From Pseudomonadota bacterium (GTDB lineage: Bacteria; Pseudomonadota; Alphaproteobacteria; Rhizobiales; Tepidamorphaceae), in the NCBI GenBank assembly GCA_023458595.1, contig JAEWYT010000079.1:12609-76608 (forward strand): a stretch of DNA of 64,000 bases, read 5' to 3'. A program made the position numbers and the translations under genes. Positions 46,700-55,000 of the stretch are shown piece by piece; within the stretch, counting starts at the first letter, position 1, and each line of letters begins with the position of its first letter. Below the pieces are notes generated by a model. The model made no database searches. It worked only from the letters and a program-made list of their open reading frames with translations, and was not told the origin of the DNA.

Positions 46700-46984
46700 C
46701 TACGCCGCGATCGAAGGGTGCCCGATGTCAGGCGTCGCGTCCCTCTGCCGCTGCTGCACACGGCGGGCGGCGATCGCCATCCAGTCGCGTAAAAGGCCCT
46801 GATCCTCTTTCGAGAACCGAGCGCGGCACTTCAGATCCTCGAACGAATCGTCCGGATGGCATCGGTCGTAGTCCGCGCGAACGAGCGACTCGTGATAGGA
46901 GCGCAATTCGGCGTCGTCCGGGCCGATTGGCTGCCTGATTCCGCTAGCTGACATGTAGAGCCGTTCCTCGGTCGATCGTATCAT
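46700..46984 (-). CDS. Small conserved hypothetical protein of the NO gene cluster
   Basis: A 94-residue acidic-basic mixed protein without signal or membrane segment. The C-terminal part DRCHPDDSFEDLKCRARFSKEDQGLLRDWMAIAARR resembles small proteins I associate with NnrS/denitrification neighbourhoods; no function is known to me. Its start overlaps the stop of the preceding small gene (ATGA). An internal ATG at 46954 with GAGG upstream is an alternative start. Confidence 0.65.
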   Translation of the reverse strand: MIRSTEERLYMSASGIRQPIGPDDAELRSYHESLVRADYDRCHPDDSFEDLKCRARFSKEDQGLLRDWMAIAARRVQQRQRDATPDIGHPSIAA

Positions 46985-47145
46985 CGCTCGGTCATCCTCT
47001 CCGCGAGCCTGTCCCTTTCGAGTGTTTCGGCCGCCGCGACCATCACGCTGGCGTCACCCCACAGCCCAGCATTCGCGGTCATGTGGATGCGCTCCAGTTG
47101 ATCGAGCCGCCGATCCCGCCGACCCGTGCTGCGGTCGTTCCGCAT
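46981..47145 (-). CDS. Small hypothetical protein
   Basis: A 54-residue highly charged protein (MRNDRSTGRRDRRLDQLERIHM at the start). I do not recognise it. The frame is supported mainly by ATGA overlap with the next gene and by its place in the leftward operon after a DUF2249 gene. Confidence 0.45.
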   Translation of the reverse strand: MRNDRSTGRRDRRLDQLERIHMTANAGLWGDASVMVAAAETLERDRLAERMTER

Positions 47146-47222
47146 GCTCTCCGACGACACTTCGGACGATGCAGGCGCGCCCGCACCGCATGCCCTCAGA
47201 AACCGTGTCCAGATGGGCGTTT

Positions 47223-47492
47223 TCACTTCGCTCGCGCCTGCGCACCTGCTCCCCGGCCGAGACGGACGCGCCAGACGTCCGGGCCCTCCTGGAGATAGTC
47301 CCAAACGATGCCGCCGTCGCAGTTCGCCTCGAGGCGCAGCCTCAGCCGGTGCGGATCGTGGTCGACGACGAGCTGCAATGTCTCACCGGTCGCGAGATGC
47401 GTGAACAGTTGGTCTATGACCGTGTGCCGGACACTTGGACTGATCTCTCGAACGTCCACGACCCGCTCATTGGAAGAGGCCGGCCCGCTCAT
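47223..47492 (-). CDS. DUF2249 domain protein
   Basis: An 89-residue single DUF2249 domain: ERVVDVREISPSVRHTVIDQLFTHL, the core VVDHDPHRLRLRLEAN and the C-terminal WDYLQEGPDVWRVRL. Such TusA-like small proteins occur with NO and nitrite genes; their chemistry is not established. It starts 4 bases after the stop of the preceding gene. Confidence 0.85.
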   Translation of the reverse strand: MSGPASSNERVVDVREISPSVRHTVIDQLFTHLATGETLQLVVDHDPHRLRLRLEANCDGGIVWDYLQEGPDVWRVRLGRGAGAQARAK

Positions 47493-47496
47493 GGCG

Positions 47497-47943
47497 CTAC
47501 CTCGACTTCTCGATATGCCGGGAGGCGACACGGGCACTCGTCCGCGCCGCGACATCGGCCGGCAGCAGCCGGATCAGAAGCGCTTCGAAATACGGCTTGG
47601 CGATCCGGCCGGTGACACCCCTCTCCGCGCACAGAAGATCGACGATGTTCTCGGCAAGCGGCGTCATCTGGAGCTTGCCGGCGCAGGGATCGAGAATGAC
47701 CCCGATCGCCTCTTCTACTTTGTCCCACCTGGCGCCGGAAATATGCGTCATAACGTTGCAGATATGGCTGTGCGCACGGAAATGCGCGACGACGACCGCA
47801 GCCAACTTCGATGCCGGCATCTCCGCAACATCCCCGACAGCAAGGGACGTGAGCGGCGGACGACGCCCCTCCATGCGGACTGCCGTCCGTCCTGAACCGG
47901 CCCGCTCGATCGGTCCGTTTTCGCCTGCCATCACGTTGTTCAT
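47497..47943 (-). CDS. Hypothetical protein, first gene of the leftward NO operon
   Basis: A 148-residue, probably soluble protein with three cysteines or so and a helical central part (KLAAVVVAHFRAHSHICNVM). I do not recognise a family. ATG has GGAGG 6 bases upstream and the next gene follows after 4 bases. Its promoter faces the NsrR-like site at 48030, so it is probably NO-induced. Confidence 0.7.
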   Translation of the reverse strand: MNNVMAGENGPIERAGSGRTAVRMEGRRPPLTSLAVGDVAEMPASKLAAVVVAHFRAHSHICNVMTHISGARWDKVEEAIGVILDPCAGKLQMTPLAENIVDLLCAERGVTGRIAKPYFEALLIRLLPADVAARTSARVASRHIEKSR

Positions 47944-48029
47944 GGCGCGCCTCCGTAGGATTGCGTAGCGACCTCGCTGGCCGGCCGGCCCGGGCGCTTC
48001 GCCGTCATTTCCTTTGTCCTACGGCATAA

Positions 48030-48052
48030 AAGATACATTGACAATATATCTT
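48030..48052. promoter_or_regulatory. NsrR-binding-site-like palindrome between divergent NO operons
   Basis: A 23-bp site with arms AAGATACATT and AATATATCTT. Compared by eye to the NsrR consensus (AAGATGCATTT...ATGCATCTT) it agrees at 18 of 23 positions. A -35-like TTGACA (48038-48043) lies inside it, so binding would block the rightward promoter. It is 52 bases from the 48104 start and 87 from the 47943 start. Confidence 0.7.
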
Positions 48053-48103
48053 TTTAAGATAGACAGTGAACCTCGTGAACGCAGCGACCGGAGACACCCC
48101 GCC

Positions 48104-48322
48104 ATGACCCTGCACGAAGACACCTATCCGGCCCTTCAGCCCGGCACGTCGTTTGGCGTCATATCGCACCGCCGATGGCTGCTGCGCGGGGAAGCCATGG
48201 GAAGGATCCTCGCCAGGGTCATCGCCGCCGCGCAGCGGGCCAGCGACGCACCGGCAAGGTCCCTTCGGCCGCAACTTGTTCTCAAGTCCTCGAAGCAAGC
48301 CAAGGAGAATGCCAATGAGTGA
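48104..48322 (+). CDS. Small hypothetical protein
   Basis: A 72-residue basic protein (SHRRWLLRGEAMGRILARVIAAAQRA) without recognised domain. GGAG lies 10 bases before the ATG. Its end overlaps the next DUF2249 gene by 8 bases, supporting translation. It is the first gene downstream of the NsrR-like site. Confidence 0.6.
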   Translation: MTLHEDTYPALQPGTSFGVISHRRWLLRGEAMGRILARVIAAAQRASDAPARSLRPQLVLKSSKQAKENANE

Positions 48323-48569
48323 ATCGTCGAACGGCGCCGACATTGTGGACGTCCGGAGCCTCGTACCGGCCCAGCGTCACGCCAAGATATTCGAGCTCGT
48401 GAACGCGCTCGAACCGGGGGCATCCTTCACCCTGGTCAACGATCACGATCCCAAGCCGCTCTACTACCAGCTCGAAGCCGAGTATCCGGGCGAATTCTCC
48501 TGGACCTACGTCGAACAGGGCCCGCAGGTCTGGCGCGTGGAGATCGGCAAGCAGGCCGCGTCGGCTTGA
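48315..48569 (+). CDS. DUF2249 domain protein
   Basis: An 84-residue single DUF2249 domain: DIVDVRSLVPAQRHAKIFELVNAL, TLVNDHDPKPLYYQLEAEYPG and EFSWTYVEQGPQVWRVEIGK. It is close in layout to the 47223 protein in the opposite operon. AAGGAGAA precedes the ATG within the preceding gene. Function unknown; sulfur- or metal-relay roles have been suggested for TusA-like folds. Confidence 0.9.
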   Translation: MSESSNGADIVDVRSLVPAQRHAKIFELVNALEPGASFTLVNDHDPKPLYYQLEAEYPGEFSWTYVEQGPQVWRVEIGKQAASA

Positions 48570-48580
48570 TGCGCTGCGGC

Positions 48581-48606
48581 GCGACGCCGGCTCCAACCGG
48601 CGTCGC
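48581..48606 (+). other. Perfect 10-bp stem-loop between DUF2249 and membrane protein genes
   Basis: GCGACGCCGG and CCGGCGTCGC enclose a 6-base loop. There is no T run, so it is more likely an RNA-stabilising or attenuating structure than a terminator. It lies 17 bases before the next start codon and could affect its ribosome access. Confidence 0.55.
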
Positions 48607-48623
48607 GTCCTACGGAGATTCTC

Positions 48624-49979
48624 ATGATCGGTGTCACGCTCTCCCGCTGGACCATGTCCTATTTCGCTGCGGCGCTCGTCGCGCTGGTCCTCGGCGAGTG
48701 CCTGATGGCATCGGGATACGGCTTTCCCTCCGCACCGCTCCGGGCTCCGCAGACGCTCGTCCTCGTCCATCTCATCGCCATCGGCTGGCTCAGTCTTTTG
48801 CTCTGCGGGGCACTCTTTCAGTTCGTCCCGGTACTCATCGCACGGCCCCTTCACGGAGATACGCTGCCTCTGCCGGCCTTGATTTTGCTCGTGGCGGGAC
48901 TCGCCGCCCTGCTTTGCGGCTTTCTTCAGCTCGCCGGCACGATCAATGCGCGTGCCTGGCTCTTTCCGCTTGCCGCCGTTCTGCTCGCAACCGGGTTCTC
49001 GCTCGTCCTCTATAGTCTCGGTCGGACACTCTGGCAGGCGCGTCCCCTCCCCCTGCCGGCGCGTTTCGTCGCGATCGCTCTCCTTTGCGTCGCCGCGACG
49101 GTCGCACTGGGCGCGATCTTCAGTTTCGTCTTCGGCACACCGGTCCAGTCCGAGGCTCTCCTGACGATCGCCGCAGGAGGCGTACCGCTGCATGTCGTCG
49201 CCGGGCTCGGCGGATGGCTCACATTTGCGGCAATGGGCGTGAGCTACCGTCTCCTGGCGATGTTCATGCTCGCACCGGAACTGGAGGGCCCTCGTACCCG
49301 CGCGGTGTTCTGGCTTGGGACAGGTGCGCTCGCCGTGGCGATCCTCGGCGGCGTGGCGCAACTCCTTCGCGACGCGACGATCCTGCCCGCGCTTTTCATA
49401 GGGGCCCTTCTCGGCTTTGCCGCTCTGGCTCTCTACGGAGCCGATATCTTTCACCTCTACGGCGCCCGCAAGCGTCGCATCATCGAGCTCAACAGCCAAA
49501 TGGCCGCGCTCGCGATGGTCTCGCTCGCGGCAACCGTCGTGCTGATGCTCGTCCTGACCGCGACCGGCTTTCTTTCAGACCGGATCGGCGCCGTCGTCTT
49601 CCTCGCCGTGTTCGGATGGCTGTCCGGCCTCGGCCTCGCCAAGCTCTACAAGATCATTGCCTTCCTCACCTGGCTCGAATGCTACGGTCCCGTGCTCGGC
49701 AAGACCGCGACGCCGCGGGTGCAGGATCTCGTCGTCGAGAAGCGCGCTCGCCCGTGGTTCCTCCTCTACTTTCTGTCCGTCTGGGGAGCGACCGCAGCCC
49801 TGCTGTTCGTGCACGCCATGGCTTTCAGGATCGCCGCCGGTGCGATGACCGTCGCCACCCTTGCAATCGCCGTGCAGTTCCTGCGCACGCGGCGGCTGTC
49901 GGACGTGGCGGCAGAGGCCCCGCTTCCCGAAGGCGCACGCCAGCCGTATCTCCTCGTTTCCCTGCCGAGCTCAACCTGA
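48624..49979 (+). CDS. Polytopic membrane protein, NnrS/heme-copper-oxidase-like
   Basis: A 451-residue inner-membrane protein with about 12 hydrophobic segments. Conserved-looking His residues sit in helices: LVHLIAIGWLSLLLCGALFQF near 50 and GGVPLHVVAGLGGWLTFAAMG near 195, similar to NnrS and CcoN-like proteins that hold heme and copper. It lies in the NsrR-box operon between DUF2249 genes. NnrS-type proteins help cells endure NO. The exact family is not certain. Confidence 0.75.
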   Translation: MIGVTLSRWTMSYFAAALVALVLGECLMASGYGFPSAPLRAPQTLVLVHLIAIGWLSLLLCGALFQFVPVLIARPLHGDTLPLPALILLVAGLAALLCGFLQLAGTINARAWLFPLAAVLLATGFSLVLYSLGRTLWQARPLPLPARFVAIALLCVAATVALGAIFSFVFGTPVQSEALLTIAAGGVPLHVVAGLGGWLTFAAMGVSYRLLAMFMLAPELEGPRTRAVFWLGTGALAVAILGGVAQLLRDATILPALFIGALLGFAALALYGADIFHLYGARKRRIIELNSQMAALAMVSLAATVVLMLVLTATGFLSDRIGAVVFLAVFGWLSGLGLAKLYKIIAFLTWLECYGPVLGKTATPRVQDLVVEKRARPWFLLYFLSVWGATAALLFVHAMAFRIAAGAMTVATLAIAVQFLRTRRLSDVAAEAPLPEGARQPYLLVSLPSST

Positions 49980-50001
49980 CCCGAAAAGGAGGCCGATCCC
50001 G

Positions 50002-50532
50002 ATGACGCAAACCTTTGTCGACCTTGACGTCCGTCCGATCCTCCGCGGCGGCGGTGAACCATTCCAGGAGATTATGCAGACCATCGCGTCTCTCGCCCCC
50101 GACGAGGGATTGCGGCTCTACGCAACATTCAAGCCGGCTCCTCTGTTCCAGGTCCTCGGCAGCAAGGGCTTCAGTCACGAAGCCAGAGAGATCGAGGGCG
50201 GCGACTGGGAAGTCTTGTTTCGACGGACCGAAGCTCCGCGCGAACGCGAGACCGACGTGGCCGCCGAAGCCGCGAACGCAGATGACTGGCCCGAGGCTTC
50301 CCGACAGATGGACAACCGCGATCTTGAGCCGCCCGAGCCGATGGTGCGCATCCTGGCCGAGTTGGAGACGATGCGACCAGGAGACGTTCTCGAAGCCCTG
50401 CTCTGCCGCGAACCGATGTTTCTGTTCCCCGAGCTCGCCAAGCGAGGGCATGCCTGGCGCGGCGCTTTCGAGCCAGACGGCGCCACCTACAAGATCCTCG
50501 TGCGCGCCGGCGAAGGCAAGAAATCCGCTTGA
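50002..50532 (+). CDS. Tandem DUF2249 protein
   Basis: A 176-residue protein with two DUF2249 units: FVDLDVRPILRGGGEPFQEIM to WEVLFRR (about 5-75) and a second from PMVRILAELETMRPGDVLEALL to YKILVRAG (about 110-172). AAAGGAGG precedes the ATG. The duplication within one chain, together with two single-domain paralogues nearby, is unusual. Function unknown; probably works with the Fe-S-type protein encoded next. Confidence 0.85.
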   Translation: MTQTFVDLDVRPILRGGGEPFQEIMQTIASLAPDEGLRLYATFKPAPLFQVLGSKGFSHEAREIEGGDWEVLFRRTEAPRERETDVAAEAANADDWPEASRQMDNRDLEPPEPMVRILAELETMRPGDVLEALLCREPMFLFPELAKRGHAWRGAFEPDGATYKILVRAGEGKKSA

Positions 50533-50571
50533 AGCCTCCCGCCGCCGCCTGATGCCCTTGGGAGTCCCGCG

Positions 50572-51189
50572 ATGTTCATCCAGACGGAAGCGACGAGCGA
50601 CCCGGCAAGCCTGACATTCCTCCCTGGCAGAGACGTTCTTCCGGGCCGAACCCTGAACATTTCCGATCGCAGCGAAGCCGCTCAATCCCCGCTCGCCGCA
50701 AAGCTCTTCGAGGTGCCGGGCGTCGCAGCCCTGTCGTTCGGGTCCGACTACATCACCGTCACCAAGAACAACGGTGAATGGCAGCACCTCAAGCCAGCCC
50801 TTCTCGGCGCGATCATGGAACATTTCATGGCCGGCGCACCGATCCTCATCGAACGATCCGCGGGCGGGCCCGTATCGACGGGCGCCGACTCCGTCGCCGC
50901 AAGGATCGAGGATGCCCTTCGCCGTGTCATCGATCCGGAGCTCGGCTGCAATATTGTCGACCTCGGCCTGATCTACGACGTGCACGTCGATGCCGACGGT
51001 CGCGCCGTGGTCACCATGACGACCACGACGCCCGGCTGTCCCGCCACCAACTATCTCACCGAAGGCGCAAGGGAGTGCACGTCCTCTGTCGAAGGGGTCG
51101 ACACGGCCGAGATCACACTCACCTATGAACCGCGCTGGTCGCCCGAACTGATGAGCGACGACGCCAAGGCCCGTTTCGGCATTCGCTGA
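50572..51189 (+). CDS. Nfu N-terminal domain fused to MIP18/DUF59 domain
   Basis: A 205-residue protein. Residues about 1-90 follow the Nfu_N scaffold domain (MFIQTEATSDPASLTFLPG, FEVPGVAALSFGSDYITVTK). Residues about 105-185 form a DUF59/MIP18 domain (ALRRVIDPELGCNIVDLGLIY, TTTTPGCPATNYL). Normal Nfu proteins instead carry a NifU domain with CxxC at the C-terminus. A role in assembly or repair of Fe-S clusters damaged by NO fits the context (inference). Confidence 0.88.
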   Translation: MFIQTEATSDPASLTFLPGRDVLPGRTLNISDRSEAAQSPLAAKLFEVPGVAALSFGSDYITVTKNNGEWQHLKPALLGAIMEHFMAGAPILIERSAGGPVSTGADSVAARIEDALRRVIDPELGCNIVDLGLIYDVHVDADGRAVVTMTTTTPGCPATNYLTEGARECTSSVEGVDTAEITLTYEPRWSPELMSDDAKARFGIR

Positions 51190-51197
51190 GGCTCGCG

Positions 51198-51530
51198 ATG
51201 AACTCGATATCCAAACGTCGACCCTCGACCCGAAAAGCCCCGGCCGGACCCCTGCCGCCCGTTTCCGATCTCCTTCTCGAGAGCCTCCAAGTTCTGGCTC
51301 AGACGGGACAAACCGAAAGCGCATGTCGTCTTGCCGGCCGCGCCTACGCGCTGCTGCGAACGTCGCAACCTGAAATCGCGCGCCGCTTCGACGTCTTCTT
51401 GCACCGCCTCACGCCGCGCCTGACCTGGACCGACCCCCCGCAGCGATCCGACCATCTCGGTTCCCGCAATCCTGGCGTTGCCGATACGCACCCCCGGTCA
51501 ACTGCCGACGATGGGAAGCCCGGTCGATGA
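51198..51530 (+). CDS. Hypothetical protein at the end of the NO operon
   Basis: A 110-residue protein. The middle part (LLLESLQVLAQTGQTESACRLAGRAYALLR) looks like a helical-repeat pair; the tail is polar and low in structure. No family recognised. It starts 8 bases after the Nfu_N-DUF59 gene, so it belongs to the operon. Confidence 0.6.
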   Translation: MNSISKRRPSTRKAPAGPLPPVSDLLLESLQVLAQTGQTESACRLAGRAYALLRTSQPEIARRFDVFLHRLTPRLTWTDPPQRSDHLGSRNPGVADTHPRSTADDGKPGR

Positions 51531-51722
51531 CGGCCACTGCGCCTGGAGATGCGTGCAGCTAGCCTCAAACGGGATTCCGACCCCGGATTCGGTTGAGCAC
51601 GATCGATACGGCACGCTCCCGGTGTGCCCTTCTTGCTCCTCGCCTGATCACGGGCGCGGCTTTCCTCTTCGTCGCCGCGATTGTCGTTAGAATCTTATGA
51701 ACACGCCCCGACCAGACGCAAT

Positions 51723-52073
51723 TCAAACACCCGGTATCGCTATGGCCAATTCGGCCCAAAGAGCAATGCGATCAGCCGGAGCGCCATCACCGTTCCGCGT
51801 GGGCGGAGACCACCGTACATGCGGAACCCGCACACGCGGCCGAACGACAGTGCTCTCGAGGAACGGAGGCTCGTTGTCCCGCATCCTGTAGCTCACCTCC
51901 TCGCCCGGCATGGCCGCTACCGGCTCGGGATCGGTCAGTGCTCCGCTTGGCAGCCAGTGCTCCCGCAACTCGGGCGTAGTCACGGCGCGCCACACCTTCT
52001 CCGGGGGTGCGTCGAGGTCGCTCTCGAACACCAGTTCCCCGTCGCCTGCATCCGTCGTGTCCGTCCCGCTCAC
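51723..52073 (-). CDS. SRPBCC/AHSA1 domain protein
   Basis: A 116-residue protein with an AHSA1 start (ELVFESDLDAPPEKVWRAVTTPELREHWLP) and the EEVSYRMRDNEPPFLESTV strand region. It is shorter than usual, and after about residue 80 the sequence no longer looks like the family, so a frameshift or altered end is possible. GTG 52073 overlaps the ArsR stop (GTGA). ArsR-SRPBCC pairs are common and the SRPBCC partner is usually controlled by the regulator. Confidence 0.75.
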   Translation of the reverse strand: MSGTDTTDAGDGELVFESDLDAPPEKVWRAVTTPELREHWLPSGALTDPEPVAAMPGEEVSYRMRDNEPPFLESTVVRPRVRVPHVRWSPPTRNGDGAPADRIALWAELAIAIPGV

Positions 52074-52384
52074 GTGTCCATCTCCTTGAGAAGCGTCTTG
52101 AGAGACTCGATCCGCGCCGGCCAGTAGGCGCGGTATTTCGCCAGCCATCGCGCGATCGGCACCAGGCCTTCCGGATCGACCTCGTAGTTCACGAACCGTC
52201 CCTGCCGCTCCTCGCGCACCAGTCCCGCGGAGCGCAGGACGGCGAGGTGCTGGGACATGGCCGGCTGGCTGATCGGCATCCCCTCGCGCAGTGCGCTCGC
52301 GTTCATCCCCCCCGCCGCGAGCTTCTCGAAGATCGCCCGGCGGGTCGGGTCGGCCAGCGCCTTGAAGATGTCGTTCTCGATCAT
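52070..52384 (-). CDS. ArsR-family transcriptional regulator
   Basis: A 104-residue winged-helix repressor: MIENDIFKALADPTRRAIFEKL start and the recognition helix region ISQPAMSQHLAVLRSAGLV. No metal-binding Cys pair is seen, so the signal is not arsenite-type. It is translationally coupled to the SRPBCC gene and divergent from the ATP-grasp operon. Confidence 0.9.
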   Translation of the reverse strand: MIENDIFKALADPTRRAIFEKLAAGGMNASALREGMPISQPAMSQHLAVLRSAGLVREERQGRFVNYEVDPEGLVPIARWLAKYRAYWPARIESLKTLLKEMDT

Positions 52385-52583
52385 GCCGATAGATAAGCAT
52401 ACACTTATATGACCGGCAACCCCCGATCTGCCGCCTTTGGCGGCGGCCGCTTCGCGCTTTGCCCGTTTATTGGTCAACTGCCGGCGCCGAACCGCGAATA
52501 CACCGGCTTTTCGAAATTGGCACGGGCATTGCCGGAACCCGATCACCGGGCCATAGTTGAAGTCAGGCCGCGTAGGGGAGGAC

Positions 52584-54008
52584 ATGGGCTCCAAGTTCTT
52601 CGACGAGATGCACGGCAACGGCGAAGACGGTTGCCGCCTGCCCTACCGGGGGCTCGCCGATTGGCTTGCCCAGATGCCCGACGAACTGATCGAACAGCGG
52701 CGCGCCGAGGCCGAGATTCTGTTCCGCCGCATCGGCATCACCTTCGCCGTCTACGGGGAATCCCGCGGCGAGGAGCGAATCATCCCGTTCGACGTGGTAC
52801 CGCGAATCATCACCGGCGGCGAATGGGAGCGGCTCTCCTACGGGTTGGAGCAGCGCGTCAAGGCGATCAACGCCTTCCTGGCCGACATCTACACGAACCA
52901 GGAGATCCTGAAGGCCGGCATCCTTCCACCCGAACTGATCTACGCCAATCCCGCCTTCCGGCCGGAGATGATGGGCCGCAAGGTGCGCGGCGACATCTAC
53001 GTGCCGATCGCCGGCATCGACATCGTGCGCGTCGGCGCGGAGACCTTCTACGTCCTCGAGGACAACGCCCGCACGCCGTCTGGCGTGTCCTACATGCTCG
53101 AGGACCGGGAAATCATGATGCTGCTGTTCCCCGAGCTGTTCGCGCGCTACCACGTGCGCCCGGTGGAGAACTATCCCGACGAGCTGCTGGCGACCCTCCA
53201 GTCGATCGCACCGGAAAGCACGCCGAAGGAACCGACGATCGCGCTCCTGACGCCGGGCCCCTACAACAGCGCCTATTACGAGCACTCCTTCCTGGCCGAC
53301 AAGCTCGGCGTCGAGCTCGTCGAAGGCCGCGACCTCGTCGTGCAGGACAACGTCTGCTACATGCGCACGACCGAGGGCCTGCAGCGCGTCGACGTCATCT
53401 ACAGGCGCGTCGACGACGACTTCCTCGACCCCCTCACCTTCCGCCCCGATTCCGCCCTCGGCGTCGCCGGCCTGATGTCCGTCTACGAGGCCGGCAACGT
53501 GTCGCTCGCCAACGCCGTCGGCACCGGCATCGCCGACGACAAGGCGATCTACAGCTACATGCCCGACATCCTGAAGTTCTATCTCGGCGAGGACCCGGTC
53601 CTGAAGAACGTGCCGACCTGGCGCTGCCGCGAGCCCGACGCGCTCGCCTACGTGCTCGACCACCTGCCCGAGCTGGTGGTGAAGGAAGTGCACGGCTCGG
53701 GCGGCTACGGCATGCTCGTCGGCCCGGCGTCCGACAAGAGGACCATCGAGGAATTCGCCGCCAAGCTGAAGGCCGAGCCGGACGACTACATCGCCCAGCC
53801 GACGCTCGCCCTCTCCACCTGTCCGACCTGGGTCGACGAGGGCCTGGCGCCGCGCCACGTGGACCTGCGCCCCTTCGTGCTGTCGGGTACCGATCAGGTG
53901 CGCATCGTCCCCGGCGGCCTAACGCGCGTCGCCCTGCGCGAAGGCTCGCTCGTCGTCAATTCGAGCCAGGGCGGCGGCACCAAGGACACATGGGTCGTCA
54001 ATGTCTGA
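52584..54008 (+). CDS. Circularly permuted ATP-grasp type 2 protein
   Basis: A 474-residue protein of the DUF404/DUF407 type: FDVVPRIITGGEWERLSYGLEQRVKA, VLEDNARTPSGVSYMLEDREI and the ATP-grasp part VVKEVHGSGGYGMLVGP. It is presumed to be a peptide ligase. ATG 52584 is used; a TTG nine codons earlier is possible because the GGGGAGG stands close to the ATG. It opens the conserved operon ATP-grasp, alpha-E, transglutaminase, Anbu. Confidence 0.93.
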   Translation: MGSKFFDEMHGNGEDGCRLPYRGLADWLAQMPDELIEQRRAEAEILFRRIGITFAVYGESRGEERIIPFDVVPRIITGGEWERLSYGLEQRVKAINAFLADIYTNQEILKAGILPPELIYANPAFRPEMMGRKVRGDIYVPIAGIDIVRVGAETFYVLEDNARTPSGVSYMLEDREIMMLLFPELFARYHVRPVENYPDELLATLQSIAPESTPKEPTIALLTPGPYNSAYYEHSFLADKLGVELVEGRDLVVQDNVCYMRTTEGLQRVDVIYRRVDDDFLDPLTFRPDSALGVAGLMSVYEAGNVSLANAVGTGIADDKAIYSYMPDILKFYLGEDPVLKNVPTWRCREPDALAYVLDHLPELVVKEVHGSGGYGMLVGPASDKRTIEEFAAKLKAEPDDYIAQPTLALSTCPTWVDEGLAPRHVDLRPFVLSGTDQVRIVPGGLTRVALREGSLVVNSSQGGGTKDTWVVNV

Positions 54009-54047
54009 GACCCGTCGACCCGCGTACGAATCCGGAGGGGCGCCGCA

Positions 54048-54989
54048 GTGCTGAGCCGTACCGCCGACAATCTGTTCTGGATGTCGCGATACGTGGAACG
54101 CGCCGAGTCGACCGCACGCATCCTGCATGCGGCCTCCCGCATGGCGGCCGTGCCGCTGGCGGAAGGCAAGGAGACGAACGAATGGCAGTCCGCACTCGCC
54201 GCGGCGGCGTGCGAGCGGTTCTTCGCCGAGACGGGGCAGGAGGCGACGCCGGAGAACGTCTTCCAGTATCTCGCCTTCTCCGAGGAGAACCCCTCCTCCA
54301 TCCGCAACTGCCTCAGGATGGCGCGCACCAACGCGCGCGCAGTGCGCACCGCACTGACCACCGACACCTGGGAGGCGCTCAACGGGGCGTGGCTGGAGCT
54401 GCACCGCTACCGCACCGACGACGTGTCGCCGTCCGGCCTCAACCGCTTCATCGCCTGGGTGAAGGAGACCTCGCTACGCGTCGACGGGTCGGCCTACCGC
54501 ACGATGCTGCGCAACGACGCCTACTGGTTCTCCCGCCTCGGCGTCTACCTGGAGCGCGCCGACAACACCGCCCGCATCCTCGACGTGAAGTATCACGTGC
54601 TGCTGCCGCCGTCGGAGCATGTCGGCGGCGGTCTCGACTTCTTCCAGTGGTCGACGATCCTGCGCTCGGTTTCGGCGCTGACCGCCTATCACTGGGTCTA
54701 CCGCGCCAAGCTGCAGCCCTGGCTGATCGCCGACCTGCTGATCCTGCGCGAGGAGATGCCGAGATCGCTTGCCAGCTGCTACGCGAACATGACGACGTTC
54801 CTCGACGAGCTCGCCCGCACGTACGGCCGGCAGGGCGAGAGCCAGCGTCACGCGCGTCGCATCTGTGCGCAGTTGCGCAACGCCCGAACCGACGACATCT
54901 TCCAGGGTGGACTGCACGAATTCCTGCAGTCGTTCATCACCGAGAACAACAGGCTCGGCGCGCTGATCGCCGACCAGTATCTGATCTAG
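54048..54989 (+). CDS. Alpha-E domain protein (DUF403)
   Basis: A 313-residue helical protein starting LSRTADNLFWMSRYVERAE, with the typical GVYLERADNTARILDVKYH and EFLQSFITENNRLG. Alpha-E proteins are always found with circularly permuted ATP-grasp and transglutaminase proteins and are thought to form part of a peptide-synthesis or -modification system. The start is GTG, with GGAGGGG upstream. Confidence 0.93.
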   Translation: MLSRTADNLFWMSRYVERAESTARILHAASRMAAVPLAEGKETNEWQSALAAAACERFFAETGQEATPENVFQYLAFSEENPSSIRNCLRMARTNARAVRTALTTDTWEALNGAWLELHRYRTDDVSPSGLNRFIAWVKETSLRVDGSAYRTMLRNDAYWFSRLGVYLERADNTARILDVKYHVLLPPSEHVGGGLDFFQWSTILRSVSALTAYHWVYRAKLQPWLIADLLILREEMPRSLASCYANMTTFLDELARTYGRQGESQRHARRICAQLRNARTDDIFQGGLHEFLQSFITENNRLGALIADQYLI

Positions 54990-55000
54990 GCGGGAGACTC

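Noticed and set aside
48282..49499. Minus-strand frame opposite the membrane protein gene
   Set aside because: Charged, repetitive translation with no similarity; the plus-strand gene has clear transmembrane pattern and operon context.
52409..55000. Very long open frame in phase with the transglutaminase gene
   Set aside because: Arg/Pro-rich translation without family similarity, running across the ATP-grasp and alpha-E genes in another phase; it is a GC-rich shadow. The real gene starts at 55001.
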